Shown here piece by piece: positions 32,591 to 41,550 of a stretch of 64,000 nucleotides of DNA (positions within the stretch are counted from its first letter, which is position 1; each line of letters begins with the position of its first letter). The notes below the pieces were generated by a model. The model was not told the DNA's origin. It made no database searches and worked only from the letters and a program-made list of their open reading frames with translations. Position numbers and translations under genes: made by a program. This stretch comes from Rhodococcus sp. G-MC3. Its GTDB lineage: Bacteria > Actinomycetota > Actinomycetes > Mycobacteriales > Mycobacteriaceae. Where the stretch lies: contig NZ_JASISW010000025.1 in NCBI RefSeq assembly GCF_030063335.1, positions 1 through 64,000 on the forward strand, in the 5' to 3' direction.

Positions 32591-33571
32591 ATGACGATGT
32601 TGACTGATGACATGATGGCCAGGCGGCCCACTCGACTCGCTTCCGGGTTCGGGCTCGCCGTCGCGTCGTCTGCTGCGTTCGGTCTGTCCGGTCCGCTCGC
32701 GAAAAGCTTGCTCGACGCAGGGTGGACCGCGGGCTCCGCAGTAACGGCGCGAGTGCTCATCGCCGCCGCGGTACTGCTCGTGCCAGGGATGTTGGCGTTG
32801 CGCGGTCGATGGAACCTGCTCGCGCCCAACGCCGGAACAATTCTCGCCTACGGCGCGTTCGCTGTCGCGGGATGTCAGCTGGCGTTCTTCAACGCCGTCG
32901 GGTACATGCCCGTGGGCGTCGCGCTGCTGATCGAGTTCACCTCGCCGATCGCAGTGATCGGCTGGATGTGGTTGCGGCGGGGGCAGCGTCCTACTGTGAA
33001 GACCTTCGTCGGCGCGGTAGTGGCCGCCGTCGGGCTGGTTCTCGTTCTCGACCTCGTCTCGGGCACGTCGCTCGATCCGGTAGGAGTGCTCTGGGCGCTC
33101 GGCGCGATGGCGGGCGCGGCTGTCTACTGGATCATGTCGGCGGACGAAGGCAACGGTCTCCCGCCGCTGACCCTCGCGGCCGGCGGATTGCTGTGTGGCG
33201 GAACGTTGTTGCTACTGGCGGGATTGATCGGAATTGTCCCGTTCGGTGCCAGCACCGCCGATGTCGTTCTCGCCGACGTCGCGATGCCGTGGTGGGTCTC
33301 GATCCTCGGGCTCGGTGTGGTGACCGCCGCACTGGCCTACGTCTGCGGCATCGCGGCGATCAGACGGCTCGGATCTCGGCTGGCGTCGTTCGTCGGACTG
33401 ACCGAGGTGCTGTCCGCGTTGGTGTTCGCGTGGCTGCTGCTCGGTGAAGCGCCGCGGCTGGTCCAGGTCGGTGGGGGTGTGCTGATCTTGATCGGTGTGA
33501 TCGTCGTCAAGCTGGGGGAACCGTCGAATGCCGGCACACCGGTGAAGTGTGCGTCAGACTTCACTGCATGA
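32591..33571 (+). CDS. EamA-family drug/metabolite exporter
   Basis: ATG 32591 gives 326 residues with ten hydrophobic segments in two EamA repeats (GLAVASSAAFGLSGPLAKSL; GVLWALGAMAGAAVYWIMSADE) and the typical FTSPIAVIGWMWL and LTEVLSALVFAWLLLGE. RhtA/YdcZ-like export of metabolites is expected. The stop overlaps the next gene's start. Confidence 0.85.
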   Translation: MTMLTDDMMARRPTRLASGFGLAVASSAAFGLSGPLAKSLLDAGWTAGSAVTARVLIAAAVLLVPGMLALRGRWNLLAPNAGTILAYGAFAVAGCQLAFFNAVGYMPVGVALLIEFTSPIAVIGWMWLRRGQRPTVKTFVGAVVAAVGLVLVLDLVSGTSLDPVGVLWALGAMAGAAVYWIMSADEGNGLPPLTLAAGGLLCGGTLLLLAGLIGIVPFGASTADVVLADVAMPWWVSILGLGVVTAALAYVCGIAAIRRLGSRLASFVGLTEVLSALVFAWLLLGEAPRLVQVGGGVLILIGVIVVKLGEPSNAGTPVKCASDFTA

Positions 33572-34259
33572 GCTCGGAGAGGTTGTATCGGCCCACAGGG
33601 TTCGAGGAGATGATCGATGAACTCGTCGTCCGGGCTCGAAGACTCGTCGTCACTGGTGAACGAAGGCTTCTGGGAATCACTGGTCCCCCCGGGTCCGGTA
33701 AAACGACCGTCTGCGACGCGCTTGCTGCGCACTCGGTTCCGCGGCCACCGTCGTCGGGATGGACGGATTTCATCTGGGGAACGACGAGTTGATCCGGTTG
33801 GGCCGGCGGGATCGCAAAGGGGCGCCGGATACCTTCGACGTGGATGGCTATACAACGATGTTGGGGCGGCTGCGTAATCAAGACGCTCCGACCATCTACG
33901 CGCCGCGCTTCGATCGACACCTGGAGGAAGCTGTGGGATCCTCCGTTCCCGTCGGCCGGGAGACGCCATTGGTCATCACCGAAGGCAACTATCTGCTGCT
34001 CTCGGGTGGCGGATGGGCGAACGTTCGTCCGGCGTTGGACGAAGTGTGGTTCCTCGACGTGGCCGAGGCAACCAGGGTGAGCCGGCTCGTCGATCGCCAA
34101 CGCGGTCACGGAATATCCTTCGACGATGCCAGGCGGTGGACCGAGCAGGTCGATGTACCGAACTCCAGGTACACCCTCGCGGGGCGTGGCGAAGCCGACC
34201 TGATCGTGATGGTCCCAGCGCGCGAGGCCATCCGTGGCGAGTTGGGCCGAGACCTATGA
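33568..34259 (+). pseudogene. Nucleoside/sugar kinase-like P-loop protein, frameshifted
   Basis: The first frame (from ATG 33568, overlapping the EamA stop) has Walker A GPPGSGKTTV and VCDALAAHS. From 33738 the homologous sequence continues in another frame: SAATVVGMDGFHLGND, YTTMLGRLRNQD, IYAPRFDRHLEEAV and LVITEGNYLLL. This matches small uridine-kinase/pantothenate-kinase-like proteins of about 230 residues. One base is missing near 33736-33737, in what was probably a Gly codon. It is either a recent pseudogene or a sequence error. Confidence 0.75.
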
Positions 34260-34261
34260 GA

Positions 34262-34293
34262 GCGGAAATACGTCCCCTGCTGTGTATTTCCGC
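34262..34293. repeat. REP-like hairpin, copy 1
   Basis: Arms GCGGAAATAC and GTATTTCCGC flank a 12-base loop (GTCCCCTGCTGT). The same element, with a similar loop in reverse orientation, is found at 39899-39944. It lies between the broken kinase and the VOC gene. Confidence 0.6.
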
Positions 34294-34314
34294 GCACATG
34301 AGTAGGGTTTGCGC

Positions 34315-34674
34315 ATGTCCAAGAACCAGCATCATCGATTGAACTACATAGAGCTGTCGGTCACGGATCTGGCAGCGGCGCAGGCCTTCTACTCAGGGGC
34401 GTTCGGCTGGGAGTTCAACAGTTACGGGCCGGAATACGCCGGAATCGTGGGCTCGGACGGCAACGAGGTCGGCGGGCTTCTGCAGGTTCCCGAGCCGAAG
34501 CCTGCCGGCGGGCCGTTCGTGCTGTTGTACTCGGACGATCTCGATGGTTCCGTGGCCGCGGTGACGGCAGCGGGCGGAACCGTCGTCAACGGTCCGTACG
34601 GATTCCCCGGGGGCAGGCGCTTTCACTTCACCGACCCGAGCGGCAACGAGCTGGGGGTCTGGGCGTCGTCCTGA
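34315..34674 (+). CDS. VOC (glyoxalase-fold) protein
   Basis: ATG 34315 opens a 119-residue vicinal-oxygen-chelate protein: LNYIELSVTDLAAAQAFYSGAFGW, GPFVLLYSDDLDGSVAAVTAAGGTV and RRFHFTDPSGNELGVW. The single-domain form dimerises to make a metal site. Substrate is unknown. Confidence 0.85.
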   Translation: MSKNQHHRLNYIELSVTDLAAAQAFYSGAFGWEFNSYGPEYAGIVGSDGNEVGGLLQVPEPKPAGGPFVLLYSDDLDGSVAAVTAAGGTVVNGPYGFPGGRRFHFTDPSGNELGVWASS

Positions 34675-34677
34675 AAG

Positions 34678-34721
34678 CCGTGTGTGTGCAGTAGGTCTGG
34701 GGACCTACTGCACACACACGG
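34678..34721. terminator. Bidirectional terminator hairpin (20-bp stem)
   Basis: A perfect 20-bp stem (34678-34697 with 34702-34721, loop TGGG) lies between the convergent VOC and SRPBCC genes. It can serve both directions. Confidence 0.7.
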
Positions 34722-34726
34722 GTACG

Positions 34727-35209
34727 TCAGCGAAGGATGTCGTCGATCTGACCCATCGCGAGCCTCACGCCCTCTTCCATGCCCATCTCGATCATCTTCT
34801 GCATCTGGTCGGCGCTCTCGAAGGTCGACGTCATCGTCATCCTGGTACGTCCGCCGATGTCCTCGAGAGTTGTCTGCATCTTGGTGACCCCCATCGAGTC
34901 GACGGGCTCCCAATTGTCGTCTGCGAAACCGTCGTCGAGCGACAATGTTGTCGGCTTGTCGATGGAGGTGAATTGCCACCAACCGCGTGCCTTTTCGCCG
35001 TCTGGGCCCGTCATGTAGTAGTTGGCCTTACCGCCGGGAGTGAAATCGAGTAGTTCGAATGTGGCAGGCCATGTCGGCGGACCCCACCAGCGTTCCAGCT
35101 GACGCGGGTCTTCCCAGATCTGCCACACACGTTCTACTTTCGCGTCGAACTCGGCAACGATCACAAAGCTCAGATCCTCGGGGCTCTTGGATGTGCTGAT
35201 TACAGTCAT
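34727..35209 (-). CDS. SRPBCC/AHSA1-domain protein
   Basis: The 160-residue product has the START-like AHSA1 pattern (VIVAEFDAKVERVWQIWEDPRQLERWWGPPTWPATF, and the end MQKMIEMGMEEGVRLAMGQIDDIL). It is co-transcribed with the ArsR-type repressor upstream, with a 4-bp overlap. Such pairs are common in actinobacteria; the ligand is unknown. Confidence 0.85.
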   Translation of the reverse strand: MTVISTSKSPEDLSFVIVAEFDAKVERVWQIWEDPRQLERWWGPPTWPATFELLDFTPGGKANYYMTGPDGEKARGWWQFTSIDKPTTLSLDDGFADDNWEPVDSMGVTKMQTTLEDIGGRTRMTMTSTFESADQMQKMIEMGMEEGVRLAMGQIDDILR

Positions 35210-35568
35210 GTATGGTCTCCCTGGTTCTTGGCGGGCTGGTCTTCGGCGAGAATGTCGGAGATCCGGTCGACGCGTTGCCGCCAGATCGTTTCGTATTCGT
35301 CGAGGAGCTTTCGTGCTCTCTGTATGCCCAACAGATGAATTCGCACGATTTGCTCCCGTCCGCGCTTCTCCTTCGTCACGACCGAAGCGCGTTCCAAAAT
35401 CGCAACGTGCTTCTGCACGGCTGCGAAACTCATGGAGTAGTGAACGGCAAGTCCCGACACCGAATGCTCTTCGATCAGCACACGCGAGACGATGTCGCGC
35501 CGAGTAGTGTCCGCGAGCGCCTGGAACAGACGGTCGAGGTCGGCGTCGGCGATCTCATCTACAACCAT
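35206..35568 (-). CDS. ArsR-family repressor
   Basis: The 120-residue winged-helix protein (LDRLFQALADTTRRDIVSRVLIEEHSVSGLAVHYSMSFAAVQKHVAILERASVV) is of the SdpR-like ArsR class without a Cys metal site. It overlaps the SRPBCC gene by 4 bp. A palindrome covers its own start codon, pointing to autorepression. Confidence 0.85.
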   Translation of the reverse strand: MVVDEIADADLDRLFQALADTTRRDIVSRVLIEEHSVSGLAVHYSMSFAAVQKHVAILERASVVTKEKRGREQIVRIHLLGIQRARKLLDEYETIWRQRVDRISDILAEDQPAKNQGDHT

Positions 35569-35578
35569 TTGGTTGTAG
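35559..35578. promoter_or_regulatory. Palindromic operator over the ArsR start codon
   Basis: CTACAACC and GGTTGTAG form a perfect 8-bp inverted repeat around ATTT. The repressor's ATG (35566-35568) lies in the centre. A transcript starting here would be almost leaderless, and repressor binding would block it. Confidence 0.55.
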
Positions 35579-35675
35579 GTTAGGCCGATACTCGCGCGGC
35601 GTCAGGGGTCAACGGGAAGCGCATGTCGACGCGAACATATGGGGGCGTTCCAAGCTCTCCTCAGTGCTCTTCTGT

Positions 35676-36443
35676 CTACGAACTGAGGGCATTCAAGGTA
35701 CGAGGATCGGCGACATCGGCCAACGCGCCCCACGGAATCGTCACGTCGATCAATCCAATTGCGTGCGGGCCCACTTGGTAATCGCTGAAGCGGATGTTCA
35801 TGCCGGCGGACGATGGAACCCAGTTGGCGAAGTTGCTTTCGGCGGGTTCGATTCCGCTCGCTTCGAAATCGGTTCCGGCGGGGGTCGAGGGCAACAGCAG
35901 AGCCGATTGCTCCGACAGCCGCTGAAGGCCGACTTGGAGATCAGGAAAAACATCGTGCAAGGTAATCGGTTCAGCGGTCGCGGTGTTCACCGTCACGGTG
36001 GCGATGACATACGTGGGATGCGCACCAGGGGGATTCGCGTCCCACGACGTGTTGAGAACTGCGCCCACGACCGAACTCCCGGCATACGTCGGACCTGGCC
36101 GCGCATCCGCGAGAGAGAACCGTGCGTTGGCGAATCCATCGATCTGATCCTGGAAAGCGGCGTGCATCGACTCGTTGAACTCTCCGACCACTGCGGGGTC
36201 TGGGCCCTCGATCTGGGGAATCGAGACGTCATAGGTGACGCGATCGGTGGACCCCGCAACGCGAACAGTGCTGAACGAATACCCGACCGGCGAGGTGAAG
36301 GTGGTGGGGCTGGGCGCCGAAGTGATCGGTAGTGCCATCGAGGTCGGGGAGGCTGCGGTATCCGGCGCGGCGGTCGGCGTCCCGGCCGTCGAGCATCCAG
36401 CAAGAAGTGCGACGATTCCCGCGGTCACGATGGCTGTGCGCAT
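35676..36443 (-). CDS. RsiV/MPT64-like lipoprotein (DUF3298)
   Basis: Lipobox ALLAGC near residue 16, a Thr/Ala/Pro-rich linker, then a domain resembling mycobacterial MPT64 and RsiV (VTYDVSIPQIEGPDPAVVGEFNESMHAAFQDQI; PITLHDVFPDLQVGLQRLSEQS; GLIDVTIPWGALADV). The product is an anchored, secreted protein with no known enzymatic activity. Confidence 0.75.
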   Translation of the reverse strand: MRTAIVTAGIVALLAGCSTAGTPTAAPDTAASPTSMALPITSAPSPTTFTSPVGYSFSTVRVAGSTDRVTYDVSIPQIEGPDPAVVGEFNESMHAAFQDQIDGFANARFSLADARPGPTYAGSSVVGAVLNTSWDANPPGAHPTYVIATVTVNTATAEPITLHDVFPDLQVGLQRLSEQSALLLPSTPAGTDFEASGIEPAESNFANWVPSSAGMNIRFSDYQVGPHAIGLIDVTIPWGALADVADPRTLNALSS

Positions 36444-36550
36444 ATGCCTTGCCTATCACGACAGGTCCCAGTCCCGACGAACTCTCGGCCATTTCGCTCG
36501 ACCGCTCGGACTGGTGGCGCGGGTGCCCAGGTGGTCCGATACTGGAGAAC

Positions 36551-37543
36551 ATGCTTCCTGTACTCGACCTTGCACTTGCCGACTCCGATCCGGACGCCTT
36601 CCGCGCTCAGTTGCTATCGGCCGGGCACGAGTCGGGGTTCTTCTATCTCGTCGGGCATGGTGTGCCGCAGGTTCGCATCGATCACGTTCTTGCCTTGGCT
36701 CGTCGGTTCTTCGGGCTGGATGCAGATGCCAAGAACGAGATTTCGCAACTGAAGAGCCCACACTTCCGGGGCTACTCACGACTCGGCGGCGAACTCACCA
36801 ACGGTGAAGTCGACTGGAGGGAACAGATCGACATCGGGCCCGAGCGCGAGGTCATCGACGCCGCTGAGGGGTACTGGAACCTCCAGGGCCCGAACTTGTG
36901 GCCGTCGGCCCTCCCCGAGATGAAACAGGCATTCGAGTCGTGGGAGCACGAGTTGTCGGAGGTTGGGCTGAGACTGCTTCAGCACTGGGCGCTCGCGCTC
37001 GGTGCGAGCCGAGATGTGTTCGACGCAGCCTTTGCGCACCATCCGGCCACCCTGATGAAAGTAGTGCGTTACCCGGGTAACGCAGCCAATCCGCAAGGCG
37101 TCGGCGCCCACAAGGATTCGGGCGTCCTGACCCTGTTGCTCGTCGAACCAGACTCGAAGGGCCTACAGGTCGCGCTCACTCCAGGGGAGTGGATCGACGT
37201 GCCTCCGGTCGAAGGAGCGTTCATTGTCAACATCGGCGAGCTTCTGGAAGTGGCGACTCACGGGTATTTGCGTGCTACGCGGCATCGCGTTCTTGCGCCG
37301 ACGCCCGGCGTCGACCGTGTGTCGATTCCTTTCTTTCTGAGCCCAGCGCTGGATGCGGTCATCCCCGTCGTGGCGCTGCCCGAAGACTTGGCCGCGCTCT
37401 CACGCGGCGTCGAAGCCGACCCGAACAACCCGATCTTCGCGACGTACGGGGAGAACGCGTGGAAATCGCGCACGCGCGCTCACCCCGACGTCGCCGAGTT
37501 ACACCACGGAATTGTGCCGAAGGGCAATACCTCGGCGTACTGA
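36551..37543 (+). CDS. Isopenicillin-N-synthase-like 2-oxoglutarate/Fe(II) oxygenase
   Basis: ATG 36551 with GGAGA upstream gives 330 residues. The N-terminal DIOX_N part (DSDPDAFRAQLLSAGHESGFFYLVGHGVP) is followed by the double-stranded beta-helix with the HxD...H iron triad: GAHKDSGVLTLLL and ATRHRVL, plus RVS for 2-oxoglutarate. Substrate cannot be told. It is divergent from the MPT64-like gene. Confidence 0.9.
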   Translation: MLPVLDLALADSDPDAFRAQLLSAGHESGFFYLVGHGVPQVRIDHVLALARRFFGLDADAKNEISQLKSPHFRGYSRLGGELTNGEVDWREQIDIGPEREVIDAAEGYWNLQGPNLWPSALPEMKQAFESWEHELSEVGLRLLQHWALALGASRDVFDAAFAHHPATLMKVVRYPGNAANPQGVGAHKDSGVLTLLLVEPDSKGLQVALTPGEWIDVPPVEGAFIVNIGELLEVATHGYLRATRHRVLAPTPGVDRVSIPFFLSPALDAVIPVVALPEDLAALSRGVEADPNNPIFATYGENAWKSRTRAHPDVAELHHGIVPKGNTSAY

Positions 37544-37545
37544 CC

Positions 37546-38775
37546 TCACTCGTCGATCCGCGCGCGGCCGCCGTTGAGGTCCGCATGCTCGGCGGCCTTG
37601 CGGCCCTGGAGCACACCGTTTCGATCCGACACAGATATCTTGATGGAACGTAGGTCGGGAAACAGAGCCTCGAACACCGACGACACAGCCTTATCTCGTT
37701 CTGCGAGTATCGGAACCAACGACGAACCGTAGGTCTGCCCCGCCTCGCGATCCGCGCGCGCCCTGGCCTCGGCGAGGCGCTCTCTGATCCGCCAGGCGTA
37801 TCCGAGAAGGAAGGCTCGTCGGAACCCTCGGGAACGGCATGTGGGATCCGACCCCGCCTGGTCGAGGGCGCGCGCGGATTGCACGAGCAACGAGGTGTAC
37901 AGAAGTTCGCACAGGTCCAGATCGACCGGCATTCCGGTAATGGAGATCAATCCGCGCTTTTTGTGCCACACAGTCTTTACGCCGTTGGTTGCAGCGACGC
38001 TGGACATCAGTTGCATCTTCGCATCGGCGTACGGGTTGTCGACCAGAATCCTCCTGGTCATCACCATCGCCCCGAGTGGCGAGCCCTCGGCGGAGTCCAC
38101 GACCGCGGTATCGATCGCATAGCGCGTCATCAACTCCTGCGCTTTGGCCGAGAACGATTCTGCTTCCTTGATGAAGGTGGTCGATTCGGCTTTTGCCAAC
38201 AGTCCGCGAATCTTGTTCAATACCTTGGTATCCGGATGGTGGGTGGAGTGGACTGAGGTGGCTGCGGTCCACCGGGATGGTGGTAAGCCGATCTCTTCGA
38301 TCGATCCCGAGTAGCGGAACTCGGCCAGCAGCCGGAACAGGGCCGTCCAGAACGTCCGGGCGTCCACTCTGAACGAACGCCGATAGTGCACGAGGTCTGT
38401 GCTCGGATCGACTCCGAGATCGAGCAGCTGCTCGCGCCATTCGTGCGGCGCAATCGACAGCGCCCGCGTTTTTCGCGAGTGCGATCCCATCAACGCCTTG
38501 ATCATCGGTACGTTCGGCTTGTCGAGCCGCCGTTTGATCACGTGAATCAGTTCGGCAGGCTGCCAACCACGTTCGAAGACGTCGGCGAGCACTACGTCCG
38601 CGTATCGGACGCACTTGGTGTCCAGGCCGCCCGACGTCCGCGATTCCAGTTCGATCACGTGATCGACGAATCGGTTCAGCGCGCCGAGCGATGTCGCTGG
38701 GTCCGCAGCCAGCCTGATGCCGGACGCCATCAAGGTATCGATGTCGATCATCTGATGTACAGCGTGAACATTCAT
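37546..38775 (-). CDS. DUF2786 protein
   Basis: ATG 38775 follows GAGGGGGAAC. The 409-residue protein has a DUF2786 domain near 185-225 (LNKIRGLLAKAESTTFIKEAESFSAKAQELMTRYAID). The remainder includes a likely metallopeptidase-like or DNA-associated fold with no recognised catalytic motif. The function of DUF2786 is not known. The gene converges on the oxygenase with 2 bp between stops. Confidence 0.75.
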   Translation of the reverse strand: MNVHAVHQMIDIDTLMASGIRLAADPATSLGALNRFVDHVIELESRTSGGLDTKCVRYADVVLADVFERGWQPAELIHVIKRRLDKPNVPMIKALMGSHSRKTRALSIAPHEWREQLLDLGVDPSTDLVHYRRSFRVDARTFWTALFRLLAEFRYSGSIEEIGLPPSRWTAATSVHSTHHPDTKVLNKIRGLLAKAESTTFIKEAESFSAKAQELMTRYAIDTAVVDSAEGSPLGAMVMTRRILVDNPYADAKMQLMSSVAATNGVKTVWHKKRGLISITGMPVDLDLCELLYTSLLVQSARALDQAGSDPTCRSRGFRRAFLLGYAWRIRERLAEARARADREAGQTYGSSLVPILAERDKAVSSVFEALFPDLRSIKISVSDRNGVLQGRKAAEHADLNGGRARIDE

Positions 38776-39040
38776 GTTCCCCCTCGTCGAAGCAATGACG
38801 ACATCCAGTGAGGGGCCTGGTGTCGGTGTCGCCCTGATATTTATCAGCCGGGACCGACACGTTCGTCGAGGAGCTCCCTGTGTGGAAGCTTCAGCAGCTG
38901 GCCATCGCCGACGACCGTCGTACCGGGTCTGCTGATGCGGTGGCTGGTTCTACAAGCACTACATCTGGTGAGCGTGTAAACGGCGATCCGGCGGGTAACC
39001 AGGGTCTGTACTCGATTACCTGAAGGAGATGACAACACTC

Positions 39041-39889
39041 GTGAGCGTTGTACCCATTATTACTTTGAACAACGGCCAGACGATCCCGCAGTTGGGCTTC
39101 GGCGTGTTCCAGATCGAACCCGACAAGACCGCTGACGCGGTGAAAACAGCACTCGACATCGGCTACCGCCACATCGACACCGCCGAGATGTACGGCAACG
39201 AGAAGCAGGTCGGGGAGGGAATCCGAAACTCCGGGCTCGACCGCGGCGAGGTCTTCGTCACCAGCAAGCTGAACAACGGCTTCCACGAACCCGGCGATGC
39301 CCACAAGGCGTTCGAAGCGTCGTTGCGAGACCTCGGAACCGACTATGTGGATCTCTTTCTGATTCATTGGCCTCTGCCCACGCGGTACGACGGCGACTTC
39401 GTGTCCACGTGGAAGGTGCTGGAGGAGTTCGCTCGCGATGGGCGTGCTCGCAGCATCGGCGTCTCGAACTTTCAGCCTGCTCACCTCGAGCGGCTCGCCG
39501 AGGAAACGGATACGGTCCCAGCGGTCAATCAGATCGAAGTGCACCCGTACTTCGTGAACGAGAATGCTCGGACCGCCAGCCGAGACAATGCGATTGCAGT
39601 CGAGGCGTGGTCACCCATCGCTCAGGGCAAGGTGCTGGACGATCCCGCCATCGAGAAGATCGCGTTGGCCGCAGGCAAGTCCACCGCCCAGGTGGTGTTG
39701 CGCTGGCACATTCAGCGCGGCGACATCATCTTCCCGAAGTCGGTGACGCCGGATCGTGTGAAGGCGAACTTCGACATCTTCGATTTCGAACTCAGCGGCG
39801 ACGACGTCGATGCCATCACTGCGCTCGATCGGGGTGAAGAAGGCCGCACCGGCCCGAACCCCGATACGTTCGACATGATTCCGGACTAG
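39041..39889 (+). CDS. Aldo/keto reductase
   Basis: The 282-residue TIM-barrel enzyme shows GFGVFQIEP, DIGYRHIDTAEMYGNEKQVG (Asp and Tyr of the tetrad), VTSKLNNG (Lys), FLIHWPLP (His), SIGVSNFQPAHLERL and NQIEVHPY. It reduces aldehydes or ketones with NADPH, like 2,5-diketo-D-gluconate reductases. The ribosome site AAGGAG directly abuts ATG 39029, so GTG 39041 is the better start. Confidence 0.9.
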   Translation: MSVVPIITLNNGQTIPQLGFGVFQIEPDKTADAVKTALDIGYRHIDTAEMYGNEKQVGEGIRNSGLDRGEVFVTSKLNNGFHEPGDAHKAFEASLRDLGTDYVDLFLIHWPLPTRYDGDFVSTWKVLEEFARDGRARSIGVSNFQPAHLERLAEETDTVPAVNQIEVHPYFVNENARTASRDNAIAVEAWSPIAQGKVLDDPAIEKIALAAGKSTAQVVLRWHIQRGDIIFPKSVTPDRVKANFDIFDFELSGDDVDAITALDRGEEGRTGPNPDTFDMIPD

Positions 39890-39898
39890 CGCTTCGCG

Positions 39899-39944
39899 CA
39901 TGTGAGTGGAAATACACAGCAGGACAAGTATTTTCGCTCACATG
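39899..39944. repeat. REP-like hairpin, copy 2
   Basis: Arms of 17 bp (CATGTGAGTGGAAATAC and GTATTTTCGCTCACATG, 15 paired) surround a 12-base loop. It is the same element as at 34262, reversed. GCGCTTCGCGC precedes it at 39889-39899. The last codons of fprB lie inside it. Confidence 0.6.
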
Positions 39945-41488
39945 CGGCGGAGCCGCCACGGCCGTCGCCGATCCTGAACGACCTCGACATCCGGTAGTAA
40001 ACCCTTGTTGAAGTCGTCGACGAGATGAGCCACAGTGCTTTGTGCGCACGACTTGTTGGTGCCGATGTATCCCGACGGCCCGCGCTTTATCCAGCCGGTG
40101 ACGTAGGTGCCGCGCACGAGGTCGCCACCGGGAGTGTCGAGAACTCGACCATCGTCGTTGGGGATGATCCCGCGGCGATCATCGAACGGAACACCGGGCA
40201 GGGCGACCCCGCGGTACCCGATCGACGTGAGTACCAGTCCGGTATCGACGGTCTCCACCTCGCCGGTGGCGATGCTGAGCACCGATCCGTCTGCGCCGGT
40301 ATCGAGCGTCATACGACTGAACTCGATGCCGGTCACTGCAGCGCTGCCGAGAATCCGAGTCGGAGACAGCAAGTAGCGCAGCATGATTCGCTTGTTGTCT
40401 GCACCTGTCATGTCGTCGACACGGCGCAGCAACTGGAGTTTTTGAGCCACTGCATGCGGGAGGTCATTTGTTTCGGCCAGCTTGATCGTGGTCGTGTCGA
40501 GCATGATCTCGTCGCGGTGAATCGAGACGTCGACACCGGGGGTTGCCAGTAGACCTGCAAATTCGGGAACAGTGAAAGCCGATTGTGCGACGCCACGGCG
40601 TCCAACCACGAGAACTTCCTCGATATTGGACTCGCGCAGCGCTTTCAGGGCATGCGCCGGGACATTGGTGCCGACGAGGCGGTCAGGATCGATCGTCAGG
40701 ATGCGAGCGACGTCCAGGGCAACGTTGCCGTTTCCGATGATCACAGCACGCTTGTGGGAGAGATCGTACCGGCGGTGCGAGTGATCCGGATGGCCGTTGT
40801 ACCAAGCAACGAAATCGGTTGCCGACGATCGACCCGGTAGATCCGCGCCGGGGATCGTCAATTCACGATCTCGCGAGGCTCCGACGGCATAGATGACGGC
40901 GTGGTGATTTTCGAGAAGCTGATCGTGCGTGACGTCTGTGCCGATCTCGACTCCGAGATGGAACTCGAAACCGGGCTGCGCCGAGATCTGATCGAACAGT
41001 CTCGATACCTGTCGTGTCTTCTCGTGATCGGGCGCGACCCCGAGCCGCGCCAATCCATGTGGCTGGGGGAGCCGATCGTAGACATCGACGGCAACGCCTG
41101 GCTGCGTGAGCAGTTCGTCTGCCGCGTACATTGCCGACGGTCCTGATCCGACAATTGCCACTCGCAGTGGCTGTCGATCCTTGGTGACCGTCGGTGCGGG
41201 CGCAACTGGCGCCAGTAGAGGCTTTTTCGGCCTCTCCTGCTTGTAGAAATCAGCGTTGATCGTCAGGAATGGCAGTTGGGCGTCTGTCAGCTTCGACTTC
41301 GGCACGATCGCATCGACCGGGCAGGCCGAAACGCACGCGCCGCAGTCGACACACGACATCGGGTCGATGTGCAGCATCTCTGCCGTCAGGAAATCCGGTT
41401 CGTCCGGTGTCGGATGGATGCAGTTGACGGGGCATGCGTAGACGCATGACGCGTCACTGCAACATGATTGGGTTACGACGTGGGGCAT
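39938..41488 (-). CDS. fprB: Ferredoxin / ferredoxin-NADP reductase fusion (FprB type)
   Basis: The N-terminal 80 residues are a 7Fe/8Fe-type ferredoxin (CCSDASCVYACPVNCIHP and CVDCGACVSACPVDAI). The rest is an adrenodoxin-reductase-like flavoprotein with FAD motif VAIVGSGPSAMYAADEL and NADP motif VIIGNGNVALDVARIL, ending RGTYVTGWIKRGPSGYIGTNK. It moves electrons from NADPH to a ferredoxin and on to oxygenases. It lies 62 bp downstream of the diiron oxygenase gene, its likely customer. The last few residues come from a REP-like element. Confidence 0.9.
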   Translation of the reverse strand: MPHVVTQSCCSDASCVYACPVNCIHPTPDEPDFLTAEMLHIDPMSCVDCGACVSACPVDAIVPKSKLTDAQLPFLTINADFYKQERPKKPLLAPVAPAPTVTKDRQPLRVAIVGSGPSAMYAADELLTQPGVAVDVYDRLPQPHGLARLGVAPDHEKTRQVSRLFDQISAQPGFEFHLGVEIGTDVTHDQLLENHHAVIYAVGASRDRELTIPGADLPGRSSATDFVAWYNGHPDHSHRRYDLSHKRAVIIGNGNVALDVARILTIDPDRLVGTNVPAHALKALRESNIEEVLVVGRRGVAQSAFTVPEFAGLLATPGVDVSIHRDEIMLDTTTIKLAETNDLPHAVAQKLQLLRRVDDMTGADNKRIMLRYLLSPTRILGSAAVTGIEFSRMTLDTGADGSVLSIATGEVETVDTGLVLTSIGYRGVALPGVPFDDRRGIIPNDDGRVLDTPGGDLVRGTYVTGWIKRGPSGYIGTNKSCAQSTVAHLVDDFNKGLLPDVEVVQDRRRPWRLRRM

Positions 41489-41550
41489 GACGGATTCCTG
41501 ACGGCAGGCGCTGCTGTGGGGCTAACTGGCGCTGTGGGTGAAGAAGAGGA

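Noticed and set aside
38776-39028. Minus-strand frame ending in LLKLPHRELLDERVGPG as a gene
   Set aside because: It has no ribosome site and no family match, and lies in the intergenic gap between DUF2786 and aldo/keto reductase genes.
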